Position numbers and translations under genes: made by a program | DNA from: JANQOH01 sp965200095 | Lineage (GTDB): Bacteria > Pseudomonadota > Alphaproteobacteria > UBA7887 | Reading direction: 5' to 3' | Assembly: GCA_965200095.1 (NCBI GenBank) | Contig: OZ241350.1 | Location: forward strand, 992,001 to 1,056,000 | DNA: 64,000 nt | The notes under the pieces: generated by a model | What the model was told of the DNA's origin: nothing | The model's input: the letters and a program-made list of their open reading frames with translations, nothing else | Databases searched by the model: none | In this document: one piece after another, positions 1 through 9,900 of the stretch | How the letters are laid out: the number at the start of each line of letters is the position of its first letter | How positions within the stretch are numbered: the first letter of the stretch is position 1

Positions 1-1
1 C

Positions 2-883
2 TTCGTCGAACTCGAACCCGGCGTCGAGGGGCTGGTCCACGTCTCCGAAATGAGCTGGACCAAGAAGAACGTCCACCCGGGCAAGATCGTCTCCACCAGC
101 CAGCAGGTCGAGGTCATGGTCCTCGATGTGGACCCCCACAAGCGGCGCGTCAGCCTCGGCCTCAAGCAGTGCGTCGCGAACCCGTGGGAGGCCTTCGGCG
201 AGCACTGCGCCGTGGGCGCCGAGATCGAGGGAGACATCCGGAACATCACCGAATTCGGCCTCTTCATCGGCCTCGAGGGCGGCATCGACGGCCTCGTCCA
301 TCTCTCCGACATCGACTGGAACCGCCCGGGCGAAACCGCCATCAAGGACTACCGGAAGGGCCAGCGCGTCAAGGCCGTCGTGCTCGACATCGATGTGGAG
401 CGGGAACGCATCGGCCTCGGCGTCAAGCAATTGTCGGGCGACCCCTTCGCCTCCGCCACCGCCGATGTCCGCCGCGGCGCGGCGGTCACCGGCGTGGTGT
501 CGGCCGTCCTCGACAACGGCATCGAGGTCACCGTGAACGACGGCGCGGTCGGGTTCATCCGCAAGGCCGAACTCGCGCGCGACCGCGCCGACCAGCGCCC
601 GGAGCGTTACGCCGTCGGCGACCGCGTGGACGCCCGGATCACCCAGATCGACAGCGCCGGGCGACGCCTCACGCTTTCCGTCAAGGCCCTCGAGATCGCC
701 GAGGAAAAACAGGCGATGGCCGAATACGGGTCGTCCGACAGCGGCGCCAGCCTCGGCGACATCCTCGGCGCCGCCATCAAGGCCAAGGAAAAAGACGACG
801 CGCGCCGCCAGGCCGCCGACACCCAAGACAGCGACGACAACGGCGACGACGGCGACGGAGCGGACGCCGACCGACCGGGCTAG
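2..883 (+). CDS. rpsA: 30S ribosomal protein S1, C-terminal part (5' end outside window)
   Basis: S1 binds mRNA on the small ribosomal subunit. The reading frame is open from base 2, so this is the last 293 residues of a longer protein. The internal ATG at 50 is not the start, because the S1-domain signature GVEGLVHVSEMSW runs across it. Three S1/OB-fold repeats are visible: the end of one, a full one with GGIDGLVHLSDIDW, and a divergent last one (GVVSAVLDNGIEVTV). The C-terminus SGASLGDILGAAIKAK followed by an acidic tail is typical of alphaproteobacterial S1. It converges with tadA across a 46-bp gap. Confidence 0.95.
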   Translation, partial: FVELEPGVEGLVHVSEMSWTKKNVHPGKIVSTSQQVEVMVLDVDPHKRRVSLGLKQCVANPWEAFGEHCAVGAEIEGDIRNITEFGLFIGLEGGIDGLVHLSDIDWNRPGETAIKDYRKGQRVKAVVLDIDVERERIGLGVKQLSGDPFASATADVRRGAAVTGVVSAVLDNGIEVTVNDGAVGFIRKAELARDRADQRPERYAVGDRVDARITQIDSAGRRLTLSVKALEIAEEKQAMAEYGSSDSGASLGDILGAAIKAKEKDDARRQAADTQDSDDNGDDGDGADADRPG

Positions 884-929
884 ACGAAGCGCCCCGCCCC
901 GGCAGGCGCGCGTCGAGGCGTGCGCGGCG

Positions 930-1376
930 TCAGCGCCGCCGGGCGAAGAAGTCCCGAAGCAACCGCGCCGCCTCGCTTTCGGCGATGCCGCCATAGACCT
1001 CCGGCCGGTGGCGGCAGTCGCGCCGCGCGTAAAGACGCGGTCCGTTGTCGACCCCGCCGCCCTTCTCGTCGGCGCACCCGTAATAGAGGCGGCGGATGCG
1101 CGCGAAAGACGCCGCCTGGGCGCACATCGGACAGGGTTCGAGGGTGACGTAGAGGTCGCACCCCGCGAGCCGCGGCGAGCCGAGCGCCGCCGCGGCGGCG
1201 CGCAGGGCGAGCATTTCGGCGTGAGCGGTGGGGTCCGACAACGCTTCGGTGCGGTTGCCCGCCGCCGCCAGCGGCGCGCCGTCGCGGCCCACGACCACGG
1301 CGCCCACCGGCACTTCGCCCCGCGCGCCCGCGGCGCGCGCCAGCGCCAGCGCCTTCGCCATGGGGTCGTTGTTCAT
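930..1376 (-). CDS. tadA: tRNA-specific adenosine deaminase
   Basis: Deaminates adenosine 34 to inosine in tRNA-Arg(ACG). The 148-residue length fits the family. The zinc-binding, catalytic cytidine-deaminase-like motifs are present: HAEM (His ligand and catalytic Glu) and PCPMC (two Cys ligands). The start codon lies 29 bp from the divergent amidotransferase gene. A guanine-deaminase-type relative is possible, but length and motifs favour TadA. Confidence 0.92.
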   Translation of the reverse strand: MNNDPMAKALALARAAGARGEVPVGAVVVGRDGAPLAAAGNRTEALSDPTAHAEMLALRAAAAALGSPRLAGCDLYVTLEPCPMCAQAASFARIRRLYYGCADEKGGGVDNGPRLYARRDCRHRPEVYGGIAESEAARLLRDFFARRR

Positions 1377-1405
1377 AAGCCCCTCTATAGCCTATCGTCC
1401 GCGCC

Positions 1406-2134
1406 ATGGCCGAACGACACGACCGACGGCCGCTGATCGGCGTGACGCTCGACAGCGAACCCGCCGGCGGTTACTCGAAATTCCCCTGGTACGCCCTGCG
1501 GCGGAACTATGCCGGCGCGCTTCATGCCGCCGGCGCGCTCGCCGTCGCCCTGCCGCACGAACCGGACACGGCGGCGGATTTCGTCGGACGCCTCGACGGC
1601 CTGGTCGTCAGCGGCGGCGCGTTCGATGTCGACCCGGCGCTGTTCGGCGCCGCAACCCGCCACGACAGCGTGACGACGAAGGACCGCCGCACCGCCTTCG
1701 AACTCGCCGCCGCGCGCGCCGCGCTCGCCGCGGACAAGCCGCTGCTCGGCATCTGCGGCGGCGCGCAGCTGCTCAACGTCGCGCTGGGAGGAACGCTGAT
1801 CCAGCATATCCCGGACGCCGTGCCCGACGCCCTCGAACACGAACAGCCCAACCCTCGCGACGAGCCGGGGCACATGGTTTCGCTGCTCCCCGGCGCCCGG
1901 CTGCGCGAGATCGCCGGCGTCGACGCGCTCGCCGTCAACAGCGCCCACCACCAGGCGGTGGCGGAGCCCGCGCCGGACCTGCGCGTCAACGCGACCGCGC
2001 CCGACGGGGTCGTCGAAGGCGTCGAACATGTCCGGGCGCGCTTCTGCATCGGCGTGCAATGGCACCCGGAATTCCTGCTGTCGGACGGCGACCGGGCGCT
2101 GTTCGCCGCCTTCGTCGCCGCGTGCCGCGCCTGA
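1406..2134 (+). CDS. Class I glutamine amidotransferase-like, gamma-glutamyl-GABA hydrolase (PuuD) family
   Basis: A peptidase C26-type hydrolase of 242 residues that probably cleaves a gamma-glutamyl amide bond. The nucleophile elbow GICGGAQLLN holds the catalytic Cys, and VQWHPEF supplies the catalytic His and Glu. The early segment LVVSGGAFDVDPALFG matches the family. Its end overlaps the GTG start of the pseudouridine synthase by 13 bases, suggesting a short operon with 2122-2865 and 2862-3446. The exact substrate cannot be read from the sequence. Confidence 0.85.
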   Translation: MAERHDRRPLIGVTLDSEPAGGYSKFPWYALRRNYAGALHAAGALAVALPHEPDTAADFVGRLDGLVVSGGAFDVDPALFGAATRHDSVTTKDRRTAFELAAARAALAADKPLLGICGGAQLLNVALGGTLIQHIPDAVPDALEHEQPNPRDEPGHMVSLLPGARLREIAGVDALAVNSAHHQAVAEPAPDLRVNATAPDGVVEGVEHVRARFCIGVQWHPEFLLSDGDRALFAAFVAACRA

Positions 2135-2865
2135 GCGGCGAAGGCGAGCGCGTCGCCCGGCGCATCGCCCGCGCCGGCCTGTGCTCGCGGCGCGAAGCCG
2201 AACGACGCATCGCCGCCGGGCGCGTCGCCGTCAACGGCGCCGTGCTCGACAGCGCGGCGACGGTCGTCGGCGCCGGCGACCGCGTAACGCTCGACGGCGC
2301 GCCGGTCCCGCCGCCGGCCCCCGCCGCCCTGTGGCGCTATCACAAGCCGCGCGGCCTGGTGTCCACCCACGCCGACGAACGCGGCCGGCCGACCGTGTTC
2401 GACCGCCTGCCCCCGGACCTGCCGCGGACGATGTCCGTGGGCAGACTCGACATCGCCTCCGAGGGCCTGTTGCTGCTGACCAACGACGGCGCGCTCGCCC
2501 GTCATCTCGAACTGCCGGCGACCGGGCTGGCGCGCCGCTACCGCGTGCGCGCCGACGGGGCGCTCGACGCCGCCGCATGCGCCCGCCTCGCCGCCGGCGT
2601 GCGCATCGACGGCGTCGCCTGCGGCCCGGCGACCGTCGTCGCCGACGCCGGCGGCGGCGGGCGCAACCGCTGGCATACCGTGACCCTGCGCGAGGGGCGG
2701 AATCGCGAGGTCCGCAAGCTCTTCGCCCTTTTCGGACGCGAGATCGGCCGCCTGATCCGCATTTCCTACGGCCCCTTCCAGCTGGGCGGCCTGCCGCCGG
2801 GGGCCGTCGCCCGGGTTCCCGCCAAGGCGCTCCGCGAACAGCTCGGCGCGCGCCGGTTCCCGTGA
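2122..2865 (+). CDS. rluB: 23S rRNA pseudouridine synthase, RluB/RsuA family
   Basis: Isomerises uridine in 23S rRNA. The GTG at 2122 is chosen because an S4 RNA-binding domain starts right behind it (RIARAGLCSRREAERRIAAG); the frame is open far upstream but that part has no family similarity. After the S4 domain come the catalytic motif VGRLDIASEGLLLLTND (Asp of GRLD) and the C-terminal GRNREVRKLF motif typical of RsuA/RluB/E/F. The protein is 247 residues. The stop overlaps the rsmD start as GTGA. RluB rather than RluE or RsuA is by best fit only. Confidence 0.88.
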   Translation: MPRLSGEGERVARRIARAGLCSRREAERRIAAGRVAVNGAVLDSAATVVGAGDRVTLDGAPVPPPAPAALWRYHKPRGLVSTHADERGRPTVFDRLPPDLPRTMSVGRLDIASEGLLLLTNDGALARHLELPATGLARRYRVRADGALDAAACARLAAGVRIDGVACGPATVVADAGGGGRNRWHTVTLREGRNREVRKLFALFGREIGRLIRISYGPFQLGGLPPGAVARVPAKALREQLGARRFP

Positions 2866-3446
2866 AAGGCGCGACGTTGCGGGTCGCCGCGGGGCGCTGG
2901 CGCGGCCGCCGCATCGCCGCCCCGCCCGGCCGCGCCGTGCGCCCGACCCCCGCGCGCGCGCGCGGCGCGATCTTCGACGTGCTCGCCCACAACCCCGCCT
3001 TCGCCGACGCCGCCCTTGCCGGCGCGGTCGTGCTCGACGCCTTCGCCGGGTCCGGCGCGCTGGGGCTGGAAGCGTTGTCCCGCGGCGCGCGCTTCGCCCA
3101 TTTCATCGACGACGACCCGCGCGCCCTCGCCGCGGTGCGGGACAACCTCGCCGCACTCGGCGCCGGCGCGTTCGCCGCGTTGCGCCGGCGCGACGCCGCG
3201 GACCCCGGTCCGGCTCCCGAGGCGGCGGCCTTCGCATTTCTCGACCCGCCCTGGGAGTCGCCGCTTGCGGCGCCCGCGCTCGCCGCCCTCGCGGCGCGGG
3301 GCTGGCTGGCCCGGGGCGCCGTTGTCGCGCTCGAACATCCCGCCGCGGCGGAGCCCGCCTTCCCCGACGGCTTCGAGCCGGCGGCGCGGCGGCGCTACGG
3401 GCGCGCCGCCGTCGCCTTCTTGCGCTGGACGGGCGGCGGCGGGTAG
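2862..3446 (+). CDS. rsmD: 16S rRNA (guanine966-N2)-methyltransferase
   Basis: Methylates N2 of G966 in 16S rRNA using S-adenosylmethionine. The GTG at 2862 overlaps the preceding stop codon, indicating translational coupling. The N-terminal stretch with RPTPARARGAIFDVLAH, the SAM-binding VVLDAFAGSGALGLEALSRGA and the catalytic FLDPPW (NPPY-like) identify RsmD. Its 194 residues are normal for the family. Pairing with an RsuA-family synthase is common in alphaproteobacteria. Confidence 0.92.
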   Translation: MKGATLRVAAGRWRGRRIAAPPGRAVRPTPARARGAIFDVLAHNPAFADAALAGAVVLDAFAGSGALGLEALSRGARFAHFIDDDPRALAAVRDNLAALGAGAFAALRRRDAADPGPAPEAAAFAFLDPPWESPLAAPALAALAARGWLARGAVVALEHPAAAEPAFPDGFEPAARRRYGRAAVAFLRWTGGGG

Positions 3447-3483
3447 CCTGCCTCGCCGAACGCCGCAACCGGGGAGGGAACCC

Positions 3484-3798
3484 ATGTCCGCCGTCCATGT
3501 CGTCGCCGTGATCGTCGCAAAACCGGGCCTGCGCGGCCGCGTCCTCGAGGCGTTCCGGGCCAACGTCCCGGCGGTGCGCGCCGAAGACGGCTGCATCGAA
3601 TATGTCGCGACTGTCGACGCCGAGGGCGTCGGGCCGCTACAGACGCGCTATGGCGACGACAGTTTCGTCGTTGTCGAGAAGTGGGCCAGCCTCGACGCAC
3701 TGAAGGCCCACGCCGCCGCGCCGCACATGAAAGCCTATGCGGCGAAAACGAAGGAGATGATCGCCGAACGCGCGATCCACGTACTCACCCCCGCCTGA
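3484..3798 (+). CDS. Small antibiotic-biosynthesis-monooxygenase (ABM) domain protein
   Basis: A 104-residue ferredoxin-like-fold ABM protein, cofactor-free quinol monooxygenase-like. The ATG follows a good ribosome-binding site (GGGAGGG about 7 bases upstream). Family features are the start VVAVIVAKPG, the central EDGCIEYVATVD, the WASLDALKAHAAAPHMKAY helix and the short C-terminal tail. Substrate unknown. The gene abuts the palindromic repeat array that begins about 15 bp after its stop. Confidence 0.8.
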   Translation: MSAVHVVAVIVAKPGLRGRVLEAFRANVPAVRAEDGCIEYVATVDAEGVGPLQTRYGDDSFVVVEKWASLDALKAHAAAPHMKAYAAKTKEMIAERAIHVLTPA

Positions 3799-3812
3799 GC
3801 TGCACAAACACT

Positions 3813-4411
3813 CGTCATTCCCGCGAAAGCGGGAATCCGGTGGCGGCCGCACGCAACGGATTCCCGCCTTCGCGTGTGTGAAGAAATCGAGAGACGCTAC
3901 TACTCCTCGTCATTCCCGCGAAAGCGGGAATCCGGTGGCGAGCGCCCGCAACGGATTCCCGCCTTCGCGGGAATGACGAAGCATTATCGGCCAGTCATTG
4001 CCTTTTGCCGCGCCGAGGCCCTCCGGCGCTCCGACCGTCGTAATGAGGGCCATCCTTACAAACACTCGTCATTCCCGCGAAAGCGGGAATCCGGTGGCAG
4101 CCGCACGCAACGGATTCCCGCCTTCGCGGGAATGACGAAGCATTATCGGCCAGTCATTGCCTTTCACTGCGCCGGGGCCCCTCGGCGCTCCGACCGTCAC
4201 AGTGAGAGCCATCCTTGCAAAGACTCGTCATTCCCGCGAAAGCGGGAATCCGGTGGCGGCCGCACGCAACGGATTCCCGCCTTCGCGGGAATGACGAAGC
4301 ATTATCGGCGAATCATTGCCTTTTGCCGCGCCGGGGCCCTTCGGCGCTCCGACCGTCGTAGTGAAAGCCATCCTTGCAAACACTCGTCATTCCCGCGAAG
4401 GCGGGAATCCG
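3813..4411. repeat. Palindromic repeat array, 158-bp tandem period (dRS3-like)
   Basis: Composite palindromes start near 3813, 3910, 4069 and 4227, and a single half element lies at 4385-4411. Each arm contains ATTCCCGCGAAAGCGGGAAT, itself a palindrome of the form ATTCCC-N8-GGGAAT, and the two arms face each other across about 20 bp, making a nested palindrome of about 68 bp. From 3910 the units recur every 158-159 bp with a conserved spacer containing a CATTATCGGCCAGTCATTGCC-like segment. No gene is seen here; translated ORFs of the HSRESGNP type are repeat artefacts. Confidence 0.9.
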
Positions 4412-4412
4412 G

Positions 4413-4700
4413 TCAGCGAAGCTCCGACGACAGATCCCGCCACAGGGGATTCGTGCGCTCAATGAGATCGATCTTCCACGAACGCCTCCATTTTTTCATA
4501 GCCTTTTCCCGCGCGATGGCGTTCTCCATAGTCGCGTGCACCTCATACCAGACGAGTCTGTGAACGCCGTAGCGCCTGGTGAAACCGGGCATCGATCTCC
4601 CCTTGTGTTGTGCGATACGTCGCGCCGGATCCGATGTAACGCCAATATACAGCACGCCATTGCGACGACTCGCCAGCATGTACACAGTCGGAATTCTCAT
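4413..4700 (-). CDS. GIY-YIG nuclease domain protein
   Basis: A 95-residue single-domain GIY-YIG endonuclease of the small YhbQ/UPF0213-like type. The motif is in the form VYML...LYIGVTSDPARRIAQHK, with the catalytic Arg in DPARRI and a Glu in the later ATMENAIAREKAMKKW helix. It sits between two palindromic arrays; its stop codon abuts the half-repeat at 4385-4411 and its start is 82 bp from the next array. Such genes can be domesticated or homing-type nucleases. Whether it acts on the flanking palindromes is unknown. Confidence 0.85.
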   Translation of the reverse strand: MRIPTVYMLASRRNGVLYIGVTSDPARRIAQHKGRSMPGFTRRYGVHRLVWYEVHATMENAIAREKAMKKWRRSWKIDLIERTNPLWRDLSSELR

Positions 4701-4782
4701 AGCGCCCTCCCGGGATTCCCGCTTTCAAGCGTGCGAAGAAACGGCACAGCGGAAGACAATAACCCTCCGACAACACATCGTC

Positions 4783-6830
4783 ATTCCCGCGAAAGCGGGA
4801 ATCCGCACGCGGCCGCCCGCACGGGATTCCCGCCTTCGCGGGAATGACGACGAGTGGTGCGCGCCGCCCCAGGTTTCTCCGCACGCCCCTTCGCGGAAAG
4901 GCGACACAGGAATTGCCGCAATGAACGACAGCACCCCGGAAACAACACCTCGTCATTCCCGCGAAAGCGGGAATCTAGCGCGGCCGCCCGCACGGGATTC
5001 CCGCCTTCGCGGGAATGACGACGAGTGGTGCGCGCCGCCCCAGGTTTCTTCGCACGCCCCTTCGCCGGAAGGCGACTCGAGAACTGCCGCAACGAAAGAC
5101 AGCACCCCTGAAACAACACCTCGTCATTCCCGCGAAGGCGGGAATCCGCACGCGGGGCGCCCGCCGTCGGATTCCCGCCTTCGCGGGAATGACGAAGAGT
5201 GGTGCGCGCCGCCCCAGGTTTCTTCGCACACTCCTTCGCGGAAAGGCGACTCGAGAACTGCCGCAACGAACGACAGCACCCCCGAAACAACACATCGTCA
5301 TTCCCGCGAAAGCGGGAATCCAGCGCGGGCGCCCGCAAGGGATTCCCGCCTTCGCGGGAATGACGACGAGTGGTGCGCGCCGCCCCAGGTTTCTTCGCAC
5401 GCCCCTTCGCCGGAAGGCGACTCAAGAACTGCCGCAATGAACGACAGCACCCCCGAAACAACGCATCGTCATTCCCGCGAAAGCGGGAATCCGGCGCGGC
5501 CGCCCGCAAGGGATTCCCGCCTTCGCGGGAATGACGACGAGTGGTGCGCGCCGCCCCGTTTTCTTCGCACACCCCTTCGCGGGAAGGCGACTCGAGAACT
5601 GCCGCAACGAACGACAGCACCCCCGAAACAACACATCGTCATTCCCGCGAAAGCGGGAATCCAGCGCGGGCGCCCGCACGGGATTCCCGCCTTCGCGGGA
5701 ATGACGACGAGCGGTGCGCACCGCCCCAGGTTTCTTCGCACACCCCTTCGCGGAAAGGCGACTCAAGAACTGCCGTAACGAACGACAGCACCCCCGGAAC
5801 AACACATCGTCATTCCCGCGAAAGCGGGAATCCGGACGCGGCCGCCCGCACGGGATTCCCGCCTTCGCGGGAATGACGACGAGTGGTGCGCGGCGCCCCA
5901 GGTTTGTCCGCACGCCCCTTCGTGGAAAGGCGACTCAGGAACTGCCGCAACGAAAGACAGCACCCCCGAAACAACACCTCGTCATTCCCGCGAAAGCGGG
6001 AATCCGGCGCGGGCGCCCGCACGGGATTCCCGCCTTCGCGGGAATGACGACGAGTGGTGCGCGGTGCCCGGGTTTCTTCGCACGCCCCTTCGCGAGAAGG
6101 CGACTCGAGAACTGACGCAACGAAAGACAGCACCCCCGACAACACCTCGTCATTCCCGCGAAAGCGGGAATCCGGCGCGGCCGCCCGCAAGGGATCCCCG
6201 CCTCCGCGGGAATGACGAAGTATTATTAGCGGGCTATCATCTTTTGCCTCGCCGAACCCTTCGGCACTCCGACCGGCATGGTGAGAGCCATCCTTACAAG
6301 TACTCGTCATTCCCGCGAAAGCGGGAATCCGACGGCGGGCGCCCCGCAACAGATTCCCGCTTTCGCGGGAATGACGAAAAGTAGCGTTCTCAGGAAGAAC
6401 GACTCAGGAATTGCCGTAACGAAAGACAATAACCCTCCGACAACACATCGTCATTCCCGCGAAAGCGGGAATCCGGCGCGGCCGCCCGCACGGGATTCCC
6501 GCCTTCGCGGGAATGACGACGAGTGGTGCGCGCCGCCCCGGCTTCTTCGCACACTCCTTCGCGGAAAGGCGACACAGGAATTACCGCAACGAAAGACGGC
6601 ACCCCCGAAACAACACATCGTCATTCCCGCGAAGGCGGGAATCCAGCGCGGGCGCCCGCAAGGGATTCCCGCTTTCGCGGGAATGACGAAAAGTAGCGTT
6701 CGCGAGAACGACGAAGAGCGACTCAAGAACTGCCGCAACGAAAGACAATAACCCCGAACAACACATCGTCATTCCCGCGAAAGCGGGAATCCGCACGCGG
6801 CCGCCCGCCGTAATAATTCCGCGGGAACGG
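4783..6830. repeat. Palindromic repeat array, about 170-bp tandem period
   Basis: About twelve nested palindromes of 67-70 bp plus one partial start near 4783, 4953, 5123, 5297, 5467, 5637, 5809, 5980, 6147, 6307, 6449, 6619 and 6769. The first nine recur at 167-174 bp with nearly identical spacers (GAGTGGTGCGCGCC near the left and GACAGCACCCC near the right side). Spacing is looser after 6215. The loops between arms vary slightly (GCGCGGCCGCCCGC or GCGCGGGCGCCCGC). No gene is supported inside; open frames in all directions are low-complexity translations of the palindromes. Confidence 0.9.
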
Positions 6831-6857
6831 CGAAGAGCGGTGTTCGCAGGGAGAAGA

Positions 6858-6892
6858 CCCGGCTGCGCGGGCGAAGGGCCCGCGCAGCCGGG
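6858..6892. terminator. Strong GC hairpin after autotransporter 1
   Basis: A perfect 15-bp inverted repeat (6858-6872 with 6878-6892) closes a 5-base loop. It lies 15 bp beyond the stop codon of the autotransporter at 6908. No long T-run follows, so it may terminate weakly or stabilise the 3' end of the mRNA. Confidence 0.7.
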
Positions 6893-6907
6893 AGCGAACG
6901 CTCCGAA

Positions 6908-9900
6908 TCAGAAGCGCATGGCGACGCTGAGCGAGCCGCCGAAGCCGCTGTTGTCGCCGCCGCTCGCCGCATAATGCGCCGCGCCGCGGAGCGAAAAGCC
7001 CTCGCCGCCGCTCCACGAGGCGCCCACGCCGGCGCGCACGCCCGTCTCCTCGGACGTGGTCTTCATCGCCTTGTCGGCGGCCTGCGCCTCGGCGCCCTGC
7101 GACAGCAGATGCGAGACATCGAGCGCGCCGAACAGACGCACGTCGTCAATGTCCGCCGGCGCCGCGTCCACGCGAACGCCGACGCGGCCCGTCAGAGCCT
7201 GCGCCTCCTCCACCTCCACGAGACCGCCCGGGACGTAATTGAAGGCGTCCAGCGACGCATCCGACCACGACAGCCCCGCCCGCGGGGTCACCGACAGGAT
7301 GTCGGACATGTCGACGCGCTTGCCGGCCTCGAGGCCCATGGCGTAGCCGACGCCGTCCGCGTCCCACTTCGACGTGCCGCGCGCCGCGGCGAGTTCGGCG
7401 TCGAACCAGGTCACCGCCGCCTGTGCGTCGGCGTAGAAGCCGTCGTCGGAGAAGGAGGCGTTGACGCCCATGCCGGCGCCGGACATCTCGATCTCGCCGG
7501 CCGAGTCCATCTTCGCATTGCTGCGCAGATGGTGCGCCGAGACGCCGAGCCGGAGCTGTTCGCCGGCGGCGAGTTCGACGCCGCCGCGCATGCCGTAGCG
7601 GCTGATGTCGTAAGCCACGTCGGGCTGGGTGGCGCCGGCGGCCTTCCACTCGCTGCTCGAGCCTTCGACGAGCGCCCATCCGCCATTGGCGTCGCGCGCC
7701 GCCGACAGCCTGTCGTCCCGGGAAGGCAGCGTGTTCATCGCCAGCAGCGCCGAGGGAAGCGCTTCGTAAAGGCCGCACAAGTTGTTGTCCATCTTCCGCA
7801 TAAGATCGCACTCAAGCGTAACGGGATCGCGAGGATCGGGATCGGGATCGGGATCGGGATCGGGATCGGGATCGGGATCGGGATCGGTCCCCTCCTTCTT
7901 CGCCTCCGGAAGACTGCTGAGGTCAATACCACCATTCTCCGTGGTGGGCACGGTCCGACTGCGAATTATCCACGTGCTGCCGTCGTCGGGAGGAGCGTTT
8001 ATGAATTTGACGCCGCCCCCCGGCGCCACGATCCCGCCTTCCACCCGCTCGGCGAGCAGTCGCTCCGCGTTCTCCCGGTTCAGCCCATCAATCTCCCCGT
8101 CGGGGATAAAAGCCTCCACCGTCGTCGTGTAGGTCGCGGCGGAGGCGCCGCGGATTGCGAGCGTCGCTCCGTTCGCCTCCACCTTTCCGGTTCGCGAGAC
8201 GGTCACCGTGCCGCCGCCGGTCAGGTCCATCGCCGCTTCCGCGCCCGAACCGCCGCGTATCAGGCCGTTGACGGCAATCCTGGCGGGGCCCGGGTCGTTG
8301 ACCAGGACCGCGCGGCCCGAAGACCCGGCAAGGACCTTGCCCTTCGCGCCGACCAGCAACGCGCCGCCGCCCGCGAGGTGAACCGCCGCGTCGGTCCCGC
8401 CCGTCACAGTGCCGTCCACCGTGACGAACTGCTGGCGCAGCCTCGTGTTCTCGCGCAGATAGAGCGCCCTGCCCCAGGTCGAGTCGGCCGCGATTTCGCC
8501 CATGCCCGCGCCGGCGAGGTGGACGCCGGCGGCGCCGCCGGTCACGCTCACGTCTTCGGCCACGGTGAGGTCGATTCTGCCGTTGCGATTGTTGGGCCAT
8601 ACATAGCCGACGCGCACGCCGTCGCCCGAGGCGTCGATCGAGCCCCCGTTCACGGCGACGCGGATGTCGCCCACATTGTAATAGCCGGCGATTTCCATCA
8701 CATCGCGGCGGTAGTTGTCGGGCAGGTTGCCGGCCCCGCCGCGCGCCGTCTGCAAGGCGTCGAGGGCCGCCGTCGGGTCGTCCCCGTCCACCAGCGCCTG
8801 AAACACCGCCGCTTCTTCGTCGGTGAAGGAAAATTGCAGCGCCTCGGTCATGATCGTCGCGCGATCGTCCCGCGTTTTCAGCCATGTGACGAGTTCGGCG
8901 TCGCTCAACCCGTCCGTCCCGTCGGTCTCGATGTCGGTCGTGTCCACGCCGGCGATGGTGTAGTGCTCGCTGGCGAGCGCTTTCCTGATCTCCGGCAGGA
9001 TGGCGGTCTTGAGAGCGTAGTTCGCCCGGTTGGCCGCCTGCGCTTCCTGGGTCGCGCCTTCGGCGGCGGTCGCCATGCTGTCGAGGATCGCGGTGGCGGC
9101 GTCTCCGTCGGCGATGTCGGGCTGGTCGGCGATCCCGACGCGCCAGGCCGCCTTTCTCCACGACATGACTTCGGCCGAGATCCCCCGCTCGTGCACGTCG
9201 ATGTCCCAGAATTCCGCTGCGCGGAGGCCGCGATTGACACGGAACGCCTCGTTGAAGCCGCTTGTCTTGAAGCGCCCGCTCCCGGCGGCGGTCTTGTATG
9301 TTCCCGTCCAGCTTATGTCGATGACGGGCTGTCCCGCCGCAGCGCGGGTTTCCGCCGCGCCGCTGTTCCGCGCGACGATGGCGTGCACGCCGGACGGCGC
9401 CTCGATCTTCCCCGCCTGGTCGAATGCGATCCGGCCTTCCGTGTTGCCGGGGACATCGTCGATGAAGGCGTAGACGCCCGAGCCGTGCCGGGAGGCCAGC
9501 GTCGCGTCCTTGCCGATGTTCACGGCGATCGACCCGGTCCCGAAGGTCGAGGCTTCGACCGCCGCCCGGAGGCGGCTTTCGGACGCCTGGACCCGCCCGC
9601 CGGTCACGTCGACGGAGATGTCGCCCGTGTGATCGATCGCTTCGTTCTCGCCGATCGCCGCCAGGATGCCCATCTGCCCCCCGGCGACGATATTGCCCGC
9701 CGAATGCCCGATGGCGATGTTCCCCCCGGCGGTTCCGGTCTTGCGGGCGACGATGCCGAAGCCCGAAGCGGCGATATTCGCGCTGCTGGCGATGTCGACC
9801 GCGCCGGCGCCGCTGTCGATGACGCTGACGCCGGAGCCGACCGTGTCGGGCAACCAAATATCGTCCCTGACATTGGCGATATGGCTGTTGGCGCCGTCGA

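Noticed and set aside
1228..2121. Upstream extension of the pseudouridine synthase frame
   Set aside because: Open frame due to high GC, overlapping the amidotransferase gene; family similarity begins only at 2122.
4579..5778. Long ORFs in the palindrome arrays (HSRESGNP, VIPAKAGIP, SFPRKRES peptides)
   Set aside because: They are translations of the palindromic repeats in several frames of both strands; no start signals or family similarity.
4783..6830. Possible CRISPR array
   Set aside because: Repeats are about 68-bp nested palindromes, the 'spacers' of about 100 bp are almost identical to each other, and no cas genes are present.
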